Shown piece after piece: positions 45,333 to 56,789 of a stretch of 64,000 nt of DNA. The DNA comes from Acephala macrosclerotiorum (Eukaryota > Ascomycota > Leotiomycetes > Helotiales > Mollisiaceae), in contig MU119219.1 of assembly GCA_014904845.1 (NCBI GenBank), positions 310,001-374,000 of the forward strand. The letters run 5' to 3'. Under the pieces are notes generated by a model, which ran no database searches, was not told where the DNA came from, and saw nothing but the letters and a program-made list of their open reading frames with translations. Made by a program: the position numbers and the translations under genes. Position 1 is the stretch's first letter. Every line of letters starts with the position of its first letter.

Positions 45333-46444
45333 TCAACCCTCAACATGCACAAAACTGTCAAAATCTCCCTTCAACTCATGCTCAATCGCCCACTCCCTAA
45401 TCTCCTCAAAGTTCTGGCAATTATGCGTAACATCCGCATGAGCGAGCGTCGTCCCTTCTTCTGGTATCTACCGCCAATATATCGCTATATTCTCCTTAGC
45501 TTTCTTTCCCCTCATTTCTCATTTCTACTTCGTAATGTTCTTTGAACACAAGGAGGTTCACTGACTAGAGATATCACTGACACATCAAACTCTGCCTCGG
45601 CGTATCAATACAATGATCCAAATGTCCCACCCTCTCCTCATCACTCATCTCCTTCCCATGCATACCCATCCTCTTTATCTCTTCAGCATAGTACTCTGGC
45701 CAGATTAGCATTCGGAGATTGTTTAAACAGTGGACTTCGTGGAAAATGTTGAGGCCGATTATGTAGCCGGACGTTGGGAAGATAGCTACCTTTGGGAGCA
45801 GATGAAGTGAGGAGGAAAAATAATCGGTCAGCTTGAGGATGTTCAGAAGTACAGGACAGTCGAGTGGGGATCAGAGACTGAAGGGAGAATATTGTCCTTA
45901 CTGATCTTCGCTGCCAGGGATGGGAGCGGTGGCGTTGAAGAGAAGAATATTGGAAGAGGCGGGGGATGCGGGAGATTCTTGGGGCGTTGTAGAGGGCGTT
46001 CCCTCGGTGGTGCCTGAGCGGGTGGGATGCTAGAGGATGGGGGGCGGAAGGGAGGAATTGAGGAGGGAATGGCTTACAGAGTTCGTCGACTTCTGGTGAT
46101 GGAGGTCCTTGGTATGGTGTCTTAGACTTGCCGAAGGAGGATGCGAAGACAACTGTTTCATATTCTATGGCGTCGTGAGCTAAGGCTAGATATCTGTCAG
46201 GTCACGGAATAATCACACTGCTAGATGTCTACTTACAGTAGATCCTTTGATCTCGAAATGATATTAGCTTTTTATTTCTGAGCACGAGGAAGAGTACGGT
46301 GATGGTGAGGAAGGCGTTCAAGATCTATGGCAGAAGTCGGAGCCATGCTTGGGCGCATGGTAAGTTTCGTCTAGAAAGTGGTGATTGCTCGATGTTCAAG
46401 TCTGCATTTTGCTGTGCCTCATCTGAGAGGTGTTCTTTGTCCAT
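45333..46444 (-). pseudogene. UstYa-like (DUF3328) oxidase gene, broken
   Basis: From the ATG at 46444 a cytosolic N terminus leads to a membrane helix (LNAFLTITVLFLVL), interrupted by TAG at 46325-46327. After a good intron come YETVVFASSF and YQGPPSPEVDELW-type family motifs. Then follow the first HxxHC copper-site motif (FHEVHC with LNNLR) and the second (HLDHC, then RQSLMC), and the closing THNCQNFEEIREWA. A second TAG at 45468-45470 interrupts the segment before this end. The middle part changes frame near 45900-46000. UstYa proteins catalyse oxidative cyclisation in fungal peptide secondary metabolism. The motifs survive but the gene cannot give a full protein. The lesions are described only; no intact version is proposed. 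Confidence 0.8.
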
Positions 46445-47503
46445 GATTGTCCAGCGAAGGCAAGGACCTCGGTACGTAAAGCTGGTTTCCGCTACTCGCT
46501 TCGACCGTACACTAAGAGCACGACTGTGCCAATCGAGATGCTACACGCTAGTACATACATTTCTTGGTTAGGGTTCTTGGCAGAAGTGACTAAGAAAACG
46601 AGGAGTTGCCGAAGAGAAATACATCGTGGAAAGCGAATTATTAGAGGAGGAAGGAGGAAGCTTGGGGGGTATGATTGCTGGAGGAGGGACCGAGATTTGC
46701 AGCAGTGACTTCCCAACGACAAAAGTGTAATATCTCAATTGCTGTGATATTTTAGTCTGTGGAAAGAACATCTTGCCGAAATTTCCTTCTGAACTCGAAA
46801 AGCAAACCAGATCTTCCCGAAAGACATCAATCTTCAACATAAAGTTCTCAGCCATTCTTGTCCTCGCTACTTCTCCAACCAACGTCTTCGCTACTCCTAC
46901 TGGCGAGAAAAGAGAGGCTATAATCACCCTTGTCGATTTTGAAAATTCTGACAACTGGATTGTTCCGATGCACCTGGTTTTCTGGGTGCCGTGGAAAGTC
47001 TTGCATTGGAGGGACAGCTACCCATATACACAACCGAGCGTCCTTCCGATTTCGACCCTTCTCAGCACTTGCGAGGAAAAACGTAGACTCTAGGTGTTCT
47101 GTGATCAGCAACGCAGCTAACAACGTAAGGTACAGTAGTGGATAGCGCCAGATATTTGAAGGATTAGAGACGTTGCAAGCGTTACGTGAGATGCAGCACG
47201 GAGGCACTGGCTTCAAAAAAGGTGACGTGCATGAGCTAACGACCAAGCGAACAACAGGATATTGAGAGTGTTTGAATGCTCTGAAATCGTTGAGACTATT
47301 ATCGCAGTCAAGCAAGAGACAACATTGGTTAAAGATTCTTCTGGGTTGAAGGAAAGATAACGGTAGCGGAGGTCCTGGTTGTTGGTTGAAAACAAGCTTT
47401 TTGGAGGCGTTTTTCCGTGCTCGGCCCCTGTTCATGCGATTTCCTCGGAACTGGGCCGTACCCCATTTCAACGTCAAAGTTCAAGGCCAACGCCTCCTCT
47501 ACA
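46445..47503. other. Spacer holding a possible relic of a secreted-protein gene
   Basis: A plus-strand frame (46773-47093) has an internal segment from 46842 (KFSAILVLATSP..., then ATPTGEKREA) that looks exactly like a signal peptide with a kexin-type KR after it. The codon before it is ATA at 46839-46841 rather than ATG. The only in-frame ATG is 66 nt upstream, which would bury the signal. The remainder has no recognisable domain or repeats. It may be a dead secreted protein gene. Confidence 0.35.
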
Positions 47504-47965
47504 ATGTCCCGAACGATGCTATCTATGAGTTTAAACGATACGAATTCTTCTGCGGGTGCTTTGAACACCTCCCAGCGCTCTCTCCTGCCATTCGACAAGC
47601 ATGACGACGGCGCAATTGCTAGCCTTGGAAACCTGGACGCAGCAGCTCTTGCACCTCTCATACCAGAACTTTTAATATGGCTACAAGACACGAATTGACC
47701 TGTGGCTCGACCCGTCCTGCAACTGATGTTGAAGCATCTGCCGTTGATAACAGACCCGGTTCGAAAAATTCTACGTGGGGATGATGATCCTTGGAAATGG
47801 AATATTGAGACCCATCTTATCAGAAAGATGCCGCGAGAACAGCAGTCACAATTGATCCCTGAGATCGAACGAATTTCGATGCACCCAACACCTAGGGAAG
47901 CGGAGGAAGAGGCAGACATGGCTGCGAGAGAGATCCTGGAACAAATGCATGATTTGAGGGAATAG
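47504..47965 (+). pseudogene. DUF5071 domain protein with one premature TGA
   Basis: From the ATG at 47504 the frame reads to LLPFDKHDDGAIASL, then PLIPELLIWLQDTN. A TGA at 47696-47698 follows where the family has Trp (the conserved DxNWPVA). The same frame then continues PVARPVLQLML, ILRGDDDPWKW and PTPREAEEEADMAAREILE to a proper stop at 47965. Total is 154 codons, the usual size of the small DUF5071 repeat-like domain. No splice sites flank the TGA, and no other lesion is visible. DUF5071 has no known activity. It is either newly inactivated, read through, or edited in the RNA. A long antisense frame overlaps it but has no features. Confidence 0.75.
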
Positions 47966-49703
47966 GACCGGCGGCCTAGGACGATTTGAGAACGCTGAAC
48001 TCCCACATTGCTAGGCACATTCAAAGAACACCGAAGGATGCGAAACACGAAGCCACAACTTGGCTGAAGAGCGAAGGTGGTCATGGATTATTCAATACGA
48101 GGTAGATTTCACAAATTCTACCTGACATTTTCGGTGGTACGATCGCGATTAGCGACTTGATGCTCACGACATGAACGAGCAATTTAAGGCAGGAAACCGA
48201 GCTTTCCTCTTTGATCACAGCCAGAGTGGTTCCTGAGATATGACTAGTTCTCAACATGCTGCTGCCGCGACGATCATTCCCACTGCTGCAGACGTATAAT
48301 CTCGAATATTTAGGTCTTCTCTCCCACAACCTTTCGATCTTTGAAATCTTCTGGATCGTCTGATTCATTGAGTCAGGCATTGATTAAATATCGAAATCTC
48401 TAATCTTACAAGTACCGTAGCGATCGATGCTATATCCTTGCAGAGGCATCTGAGAATGTTCGACGACATTGCATAAAAAAGCTTGGCATGGCTGGTCAAG
48501 ATACTAGGAAGTCGCACAAGGCTGTATAGGAGGCTAAACATTCGCTGACAGGCTGTAAATGCCGACAATGCCAAGACTAAAGCAATGTATATCTAGTCGA
48601 AAACAGCCTATCATTTGGACACGAAGCCCTAGAACGGCAGATGGGTGCCAGGGAACAAGACTACGATCGGAGAATTATTTCGGCACTCGAGTTCGGTCGG
48701 GAGTCTAGCAGTTGTGATGCGAATCCGCTACGCATGCTTGCACGATTCATAGTACTAGACTGAATCTTTGCTGGACACTTTACCCCTGATCAACGCTCGC
48801 TTGGCTTCACGAATATTGGCAAGGACTCATGCCAATATCAAAGGGCCCGTTTCAAGTTCTGGTTTGTGTTTCCCATCTTATCTCTCAAACTGAGACTTTC
48901 GGATTGGTGCGTTTCGCTGCAATCGTCTCGAGCGTTCCTTCCCCGCGCGGCTGTTGTGTTGAGTTGTCAGCTTTCGATAAAAATTTCTTTCATATTTGCC
49001 TAGTTGCGCACCGTGCATTGCATTTGTGAGAAGTTCCTCATGATTTGTTACCCTATATGAGCATGGAGCACACGTGCAGCAACTCGCTCGAGTGGAAGTA
49101 ATCCTCGTGCTCCATGATTTTATCCTTTTCACTCCATTGTAGACTGAAGCGCCGAATGAGAAGAGCGATTATGTCTCCAATCGTAACTATCATTTCCCCA
49201 AGGTTCAGATACGGTAAGATGCAGTCAGTCATGCAATGATACGCACAAACCAAGACATGGAGAAAACCTGGAGAAATAGCCGGGATATGAAGAGGCAAGA
49301 AATGTTGTCTCTCACACTGAGAAACCCCCAAACCAATATCTCTCATCGCTAGCACAAGATATTGAATGTGGCGGCCCAATTTGAGATTTTACAGTAGCTT
49401 CATTATACCAAAGGCTCGAGTAGTCAGCGGCATTGAATGGAAGGCATCTTGAAATCCTCCAGAATGAGCAAAATTTCGGCTCGGGTGCTGCACACGTCGC
49501 CACGGAAAACGCACTTTACATAAAGTGCCGATTTTGGCAAGCACACGCATACCACAACTACTCACGATCAAGGTTTAACCATAAGTTCGTTACTTCCTCT
49601 TTGATGGTTCCACAGTACATAAGAATCGATGTTGGCCTCTTCTCTCCAGCATCATCTGCCTAGCCCACCAATATCCACATGTTACTCTTTTCATGAATCA
49701 TTA
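47966..49703. other. Gene-poor region
   Basis: About 1.7 kb with only short frames on both strands. No domain, repeat or RNA gene was identified. Confidence 0.35.
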
Positions 49704-50957
49704 TGCCAAGCATAGAATATAGACCAAACCTGCCATGGACAACATATTCCTACTCCGGACGAGAAGGAGAAGTTGCAATACATTGTGTCAACGGTCTCTC
49801 TCGAGTCTGCTCTCAACAGTATCGAGTCTAGCAATGCCTCGGAGTCTGAAGGCACCTGCGAGCGGATCGACGAAAATCCGTTTCTGGACCCGCAGGTTGC
49901 ACAAAATTGGGCTGATGTGTACGAGAAATTCAAGTATGAAGGTCGGCATGTTTTTGATCCAACTTTCACCTGGACCAAGGACGAAGAGAAGAAACTTGTC
50001 CGTCGACTTGATTGGCATGTTTGTCCCTAGGCTGTGAGGATACTCATCTACCTATCTTGTGATATCTCTTTGCTGATTACTGTTCTAGTGTGTCATGTAC
50101 TTCGCGGTTCAGTTAGACAGGGGTAATCTCTCCCAAGCCCTTTCCGATGTCCTTCTCAAAGACCTGCACATGAACACGAACGGTAGGTGCTTCAATCTTG
50201 TCCTCAATACTCTTACTGATAATAACATTAGATTACAATTTTGGCAGTATCATCTTCGCCTTTTGCCCTCCCACTACTTAACCCTTACCCTCCGACACCT
50301 CGGCTTCAGCACCTACAACACCAACCTCCTCACCATCCCCCACTCCGCAGCCCACATCCTCACCCTCCTGTCTGTAACCTGACTCTCCGAACGCCTCAAC
50401 TTCCCCGCCTACATCGCCTTGTTGCAACTCCTCTGGACCCTGCCCTGCATCCTCGCTTTGCGTTTCTGGTCCGGCGCGCTCAAAGATCCGTGGCAGACAT
50501 ACGTCTTGGTTAAGGTGTTCTTGAGTTATCTTTATTGTCATGCTATTATTGTCGGTTGGTGTAGTAAGAATTCGAATAATGTGGGGAGTAGGGCGATGAG
50601 TGCTGTTTTTCATAGTATGTGTGTTCAGGTGAGAACCCCCTTATTTCCATCTTAATCCCTGTCCCCCTTTGTTTTTTTAACTGTGCTGACGGGATGAATG
50701 AATAGCTGGGGAGTATTGCGGCGGATACGGTGTATAGAGAGGATGATAAGCCGCTTTATCATCGTGAGAATAGGAATTTGATTATTATTAATTGTTTGGT
50801 GACCAGCTTGATGGGCGGGACGAAGGCGTATTACGTGCTGAAGAATAGGCGTAGGGAGAGGAGGTGGCGGGCGATGACGGCGGAGGAGCAGATTGATTAT
50901 AAGGTCAATTCGAAGTTGAGTGGGTCGAGAAGGTTGGATTTTAGGTCTGCTCATTGA
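49704..50957 (+). pseudogene. Dal5-type (allantoate permease family) MFS transporter, internally deleted
   Basis: The N terminus (PDEKEKLQYIV..., LVRRLDWHVCP) ends at TAG 50028-50030. It is followed, after an intron with good ends (50034-50088), by VMYFAVQLDRGNLSQALSD, the first membrane helix with its DRGN signature. After DYNFGSIIF about 200 residues are missing, and the sequence resumes in another frame at LTLRHLGFST, normally in the second half. A TGA at 50380-50382 lies before LSERLN. The C-terminal part (HAIIVGWCSKNSNNVGSRA, YREDDKPLYHR, RRLDFRSAH) is well preserved with one intron. The family imports allantoate, vitamins or similar anions. The deletion alone makes it non-functional. 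Confidence 0.85.
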
Positions 50958-50976
50958 TTATGTTGATGGGGAGGTT

Positions 50977-51339
50977 TCAATGGCTGGGAATGGCGATTTG
51001 TTTTTGATTCTCAAAAGGTAGCGTCGACAGGGCGTATCTTCCGCTTGCCCAGTTGGGATATATATCATTGTCGAAGGAATGGTACATCGTCATTCGTGGG
51101 GTTTTGGGTGGCACACTCTTTTTGGGAGGTGGAGGAGGAGACATGATCTTGTCGAATTCTTGGAGTTGATTTCTTATCAAAGAAGTTTCGTTGGTTCTGG
51201 CGCTACAGGTTCCGAGAAGCAGTCGATCTTGTAGCGTAGGCGCGGAATATATATATGAATTCAGAGTCGTTTCTGATGGATGTATGGTTTGTGAGGTACT
51301 TTCGATGTAGGCTGTGAAGGTGCAGTTGTTGTGGGACAT
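50977..51339 (-). CDS. Small hypothetical protein, 120 codons
   Basis: A single frame with a Pro-rich and Lys-rich centre (MSPPPPPKKS) and a hydrophilic, Tyr/Asn-containing C terminus (YHSFDNDIYPNWASGRYAL). It has no signal peptide or domain. It converges with the transporter pseudogene 20 bp away. An upstream exon joined through an intron near 51380 is possible but not required. Composition is protein-like, so it may be real. Confidence 0.35.
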   Translation of the reverse strand: MSHNNCTFTAYIESTSQTIHPSETTLNSYIYSAPTLQDRLLLGTCSARTNETSLIRNQLQEFDKIMSPPPPPKKSVPPKTPRMTMYHSFDNDIYPNWASGRYALSTLPFENQKQIAIPSH

Positions 51340-52028
51340 AGTGGTGGCTTGCAGGGGGAATTCGGGGGCGCGTCGCTAATCTGTTAGCGTCGAATGCCTG
51401 GAGATTTGTCTTGGCATGCAACCAACCTTCCCAAATTTTCCTCTTCACTCAAAATTACATATGAAGTATATCTTCAGAGTGAAGCACTCAGTGGGTTCGA
51501 ATTGATCTTATTTAAAATATTCATTGATTATGCTTATTGATCTTCTCGAGTCCCTGCGTTCCATACGACAAGCTTTGTATCCATTCACCTACCAAATGGC
51601 CACATTTCCAATCCCAATTCCAATCTGCGAGATCTCGTAGTCCACAACTTTCTATCTAAAAATATGATCGGGGAAGTTCTCGCAAGTTGCGCATTCCACG
51701 TGTCTCAGTCTCGTTGCCACCGTATATTGAACCAATAGGGTCAATGGGGCCACTTGTCAGCCTCGGGCGGAGCTGTTTTTGCGCGAGCTGCGCAACGGAA
51801 GATCAGGCATCAGCAACGCAGACTCGAGAATTCGGAATGGGTCATGCAGCACCTTTCTTCATCTCCAATTCATCAATTGAGAGCAATTGAGAGTCCCAAC
51901 ACTTCAGGGACATGTACTTTCAAGCAATTCCTCAACGTTCTCGCCGCCGCATGAACCTCGTTACGGACCCCGCTTCATTCATTCAATTGACACGTGACAC
52001 GTAGGAGTGTCATTCATCTTCAGGAAAC
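51340..52028. other. Promoter region of the fusion gene
   Basis: No convincing gene. Short frames at 51687-51954 have no domains. Confidence 0.35.
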
Positions 52029-55000
52029 ATGACGAACCTAGATGTGGAGCAAGATTGGAGGGAGGTCCTTGCTTCGAAGGCTAGCAAGTGGAATAAGAAA
52101 TCGAGACGGTTGAGCCATCTCACGATATCGACACATTCTCCTCCTCCGAGGTCAAGGAGTCCGGCTGATGATAACATGTCGGAGATGGAGATGGACGATG
52201 GGAGTTCGTGGAGTGAGACGGAGAGCAGTGTTAGTACGGGCTTTTCGAGGAGTGTGAGGTCGAAATCTACGACGTTGTCGGGTATGTGTTGTGTTTTTGT
52301 CTTTTCTGTTCTGTGCTTGGAAGAACCCCCCCAGCCGACCTTCCTTCCTGAAGTGCAGACTCAGGTCATCTCTCCTCTTTCTGAAAGCTCGAATGGGACT
52401 TTCATGCCTGGTTTATTGTCTGCTACTGTCATTCATTGTGTACTACTTTTCACTGACGCCTTTATCACGTAGTCTATTCAGGCATTTCGTGCAGCAGCCA
52501 GGATGAACTGGATCTCGATGCTCGAGACGAAGCCAGCTTCATAACACTGGATGACGACGACGACGTGTCAACTACCTCTGAGGTTCAAGACCATCTCGAG
52601 GGTCTCATGGCTTCTAGCCCCCAGCCTTGGCCATGCGGGAAATGGGTCGAGGATGACCTCGGGCTTCGTTCTTTCCCGACAAAACACGTTGACTACCTCT
52701 CTCACGATTGGCGTGAGGTAGATATTTGGGCTTCGTGGCGACACCTTGTTTCAAAAAAGACCTCTTACAACAATGAGAAGAGATTGATTAATGCTTGTTG
52801 GCGGGTCTGGGGAAAGATGAGGTCGGATCTGAAGACCGTGACACCCGAATCTCTCAATTGGTGAGTTCTAGGGAATGACACACGTATTGGATCGATGACT
52901 GACAATAAACAGGCTAAAGGATTGCGATGTTACTTGGCTATATGGGCCACTCCAGCCTGGTCCTACCGAGTCCTTGAGAGCAATGTCTTTGGACGTCATG
53001 CCGACTCCACTCGAAAGACATAACCGCGAAGAGATGCTTGATTTAAAGCCAATTTTGAAAAGAAGAAGTGGATCCGAGAAAATGCTTCAGCGCTCTTTGT
53101 CGGCTGCTTCACTCCTCAAGCAGGCCACGGCAGCAATCGAGGCCGAGCGCTCTGCGCGTGCTAGGGAAGCACCATTTCTACCTCTAAAAGAGCGCGGCCG
53201 TTCTGGTCACAAATTCGTCCGACCTACTACCCCGAATTTCAGCAGATCGCCTTCTGCTGAGTCCATCAGACCTTTAATGTCCCCTGGCGTGCCGGACAAG
53301 AAGCGGATACATTTCCAGGAACAGGTGGAGCAATGCATAGCTCTTGAAAATAGCGAGAGTGAATCAGACTCTCGTGGGATGGCTTCCGACCCAGATACGG
53401 ACTCGGAAGGCAGCATGCCGGTCATGACCAAAGCCCCCCTACGCCGATGGCCATCGATACCTCGCAGGCCAAACAGACATGCCGAGAGAAGGAAAAACAT
53501 CATCGCAAAATTACCTTCAACGACGCTCAACTGCGGTGACGAGGATGCAGATCTTGTGGCTAGTTTCTGGCGGGGGTCCAAGACTTCTCCATCACTACCA
53601 TCGTCACCCGGGGCCTTGAGTCCATCGCTACCTGCTACAAACTTTCTACTAGATGATGCAGACGATGAAAGTGAAATAGAATGGAGTCCCAGCAAGAATA
53701 AACCTTCCATTCAAAGCCACTTGACTGGAAATGAAGTCATGTTGAATGATGATCTGTCATTCCCATGTCTCGTCTGCAATGAATCGCCGGACCGCAATTA
53801 CAGAAGTCGAAATGACTGGCTTGTTCATCTGTGGACAGTACACCAAGATCCATCGACCTGGGTCTCTACTAGCTGTCTGTGGGAAGGTTGCAAAACTCAC
53901 TGCAAATTTGATTCGGCAGAGACCTGGCTAATCCACGTTTATGATACGCATAAGCGACAGTCCATCCTCAAAGACAAGGCCCCCAATGTAGTTGGTTTGG
54001 AGGGTATGCCGGCGCCAGCTCCAAGACCTCAAGGACCAAAGCTGAAATTCACGCTGGAAGACGATGCACTGCTTGTGGATCTGAAAGAGAATAAGTCGTT
54101 GACCTGGAAGCAAATCGCCGACTTCTTTCCTGGGCGTACTGCAGGCACACTGCAAGTACGGTACTGTACCAAGTTCAAGGCCGGGACCGTGCAGCGCACA
54201 GAGAAGAGTGACTTCCAAAACAAATCGAAATTGCAGTCCGATGACATTGCAGTACTTAGGCTTGCAAAGGATATTGGATCACTCATTGTCCATACTGCCG
54301 GTGATCCTCTAGCTGCTATTCTGGAAAAGCTAAGCGGACAATACAAAGCCAGCATGAAAGACCAACAGACTCCCGGCGTTGATCTTTTGTACTCAGACGA
54401 CGCGGAATACATCAGAGATCTTGTGCAACGAAACATCGATAAGATATCCTTGAATGATCATCCAGTACGCTATGTGGAGGACGATCATATGGAAGCTTCC
54501 TTGGTTGGACGACTTGCACAACTGCTCAGCCTTCGTGGAGAGCATGTCAATGGTATCGTTGGCACGGCGGACCAGGACTTGGCGTCTAACGCAGAAAAAA
54601 CAACGCCTGTTACCAGAGATCATAGAGAAGCCTCAGCTTCGATCTCAGCGCTCTATTCACTTGTAAACAGCATACGCCGGAGCCTTGTTTCATCAAAAAC
54701 TTTGCCGAACACCTCAGAAAGCAAGGACACCAGCTCTGAGGAACACCATCAAGACTCTTCAGATCCATTCGCAGCCGCGTGCGCCGGTTCTCAAAACTTT
54801 CGGGTGATCGATGAATGTTCTAGACCGTCCGTCGCAATACGCAGCAGAGAGGAAAGTGCAATCAATCTCGAAACAAACGAATACCAATCCACAGAATACG
54901 ACAGCAGTGAACTGGAAGACCTGCCTAGCGATTTGAGTGCCAGTGGTGACCTGAGTGATGAGTCTGAGGAGAGCCTTGAGTGCCAGGACAACGGTGTGTC

Positions 55001-56513
55001 GAATTTCCTTGAGCCTATGCAACAAGCATTAGTGGACCGTGTGATGGATGAATTCTGGACCATTTTCAATCAGAATTGGGATTCTGGATTCAGAGAATGT
55101 GCAGGGACATCACATACATCCTCCAGTCCATCAAATTCAACTATCATTACTAGCGCTGCTCTGACACCTTCCTCAACTCAACAACGAAAAAGACAGCGAG
55201 ATTCCGACAAGGCATCAGATGACGAGGATGGCAATATGTCAAGGAGACCGAAACGGAGCACTGGTCCAAGCGAGGATTCAAGGGATCGCAAGCGATTCGC
55301 CTGCCCATTCCGTAAGCATGATGCTCGACGCTACAGTACTTACAGCTATCGAGTATGCGCACTGTCTCACTGGGAGACTATTGCTCGGGTGAAGGAGCAT
55401 ATCTACCGCTGCCATCGTATGCCAGTACATTGCAAGCGATGTTGGAAACAGTTCAAAAACCAAGAACTGCTGGATTCTCATCTGACAGTTGACATTGGCG
55501 CAATGTGCGAACTGAAAAATGGCACTGCACCTGATGGAATCACTACCGAGCAAGAACGGCGTTTGAGAAGTAGAAAAAAGAGTTCTCCAAATCAGAGCGA
55601 TGAAGGGAGATGGCGAGAGATATATCAGGTGCTATTTCCGAATGAGGAAGTGCCTTCACCTTGTAAGTCTATCTTGAAGTTGTTTTTCCTTAGCCGAGTT
55701 GTCCGCAAATGGGACATAACTTCTCGTAAGAAGAAGTTATGACCTGGAATCGAGCATTTGTACTTGCCCCTCCAGTGAATCTCGTGCACGAAGACGACTG
55801 ACTAACTGTAACCAGATTTCGAGCCTGTTCAAGACGAAATCCCACCGGGATCGCCCGATGCACGTGATCTAGCCAACTACGAGGACTACATGCGCCGGGA
55901 ACTACCCCGCCTAGTTCGGACAAACATTGAAGATGTTGTTCGCAGGGACATGCAACCCTTAGAAGCCGCATTGATCGGCAACCTGGTCGACATCATTCAG
56001 GACTGTCAAGATCGACTATTCAGAGGCTATCGACAGATGAGAGGAGAAGGTACCGATGCGAGCGTATCGCCAGCCGTGCCTTCTCTATCGTTCTCTCCAA
56101 GCTTCAGTGAGAATTCGATACCAAATGTCCACCATCAGCACGGACAATCACAACTTCTCGAATCTGCGTTCCAGCCTCCTCCGCCTTCGAACCTGGATCT
56201 CCAGTCACAAGTATTAAACCAAAACCAAACCCGCACGAATAATCTCCATCACGAACCTTCCCTTGATATGATCCTCTCGGACTCGGGATATGCGAGTGAG
56301 ATGCCTCACTTTTGCGACTGTCAAGGCCTTTGCAGTTGTGGAACATTCAATGCTCAGACACGTGATGGAGGGGCTAATCTGGACGCGAATAATATGTTTG
56401 CGTTTGAGGAACCTGTTCTCAATGGACTGGATACGCAATGGGATGGCTGGGATCTGTTTCCGTCCTGGGATGCGCTGAACTCGGTGGGTGGTGGATTTGA
56501 CCATCAGAGTTGA
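52029..56513 (+). CDS. Fusion: Reg1-like PP1 regulator + C2H2/SANT + zinc-finger family (paralogue 2)
   Basis: Exons 52029-52281, 52473-52860, 52913-55662 and 55816-56513 join in phase to 1362 aa. Residues about 155-230 form the DUF1752/AreA-like block typical of Reg1 proteins (VDYLSHDWREVDIW, then LKDCDVTWLYGPLQ). KPILKRR with a serine-rich LQRSLSAASLLKQA block (about 259-285) and a PP1-docking RIHF (345-348) followed by EQVEQCIALE complete the Reg1 signature. The frame then runs without a break into two C2H2-like units (about 499-524 and 535-560), a SANT/Myb domain (592-635), and a coiled acidic region. The family core shared with the genes at 14533 and 62420 follows (about 1008-1070), with the same SPY junction and tail. 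Reg1's usual C-terminal part is absent. A chromatin- or transcription-linked PP1 adaptor is inferred. Confidence 0.85.
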
Positions 56514-56789
56514 TAGCAGACTGCGCGGTGATGTATATGATTTGACTTTTTGGGTAGCGGGAGTTGGATCTGAACTTTTGGAAATTGGGGAGTTTGGTAC
56601 GATACTTACATAATTAATAATTGCTGGTCAGTTTGAGAATGGTCAGTGGAGCAAAATATTCAAACTCAAGTATCACCCCGTCGAACAAGCTTTTAGCCTT
56701 GTCTTCCCATCCTCACTTCTCATCTCATTCCAGCACTTTCGTTTCTTCCTCCCGCATTCCCTACAACCCATCCTCCTCCTGGGGCCATC

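Noticed and set aside
47504..47965. Selenocysteine reading of the TGA
   Set aside because: Selenoproteins are essentially absent from these fungi and the family residue is Trp.
47329..48084. Minus-strand frame of 251 codons
   Set aside because: Antisense to the DUF5071 gene. The plus strand has clear family motifs and this frame has none, being Ser/Arg/Cys-rich.
53207..53710. Minus-strand frame of 167 codons
   Set aside because: Antisense to the Reg1-like part of the fusion gene.
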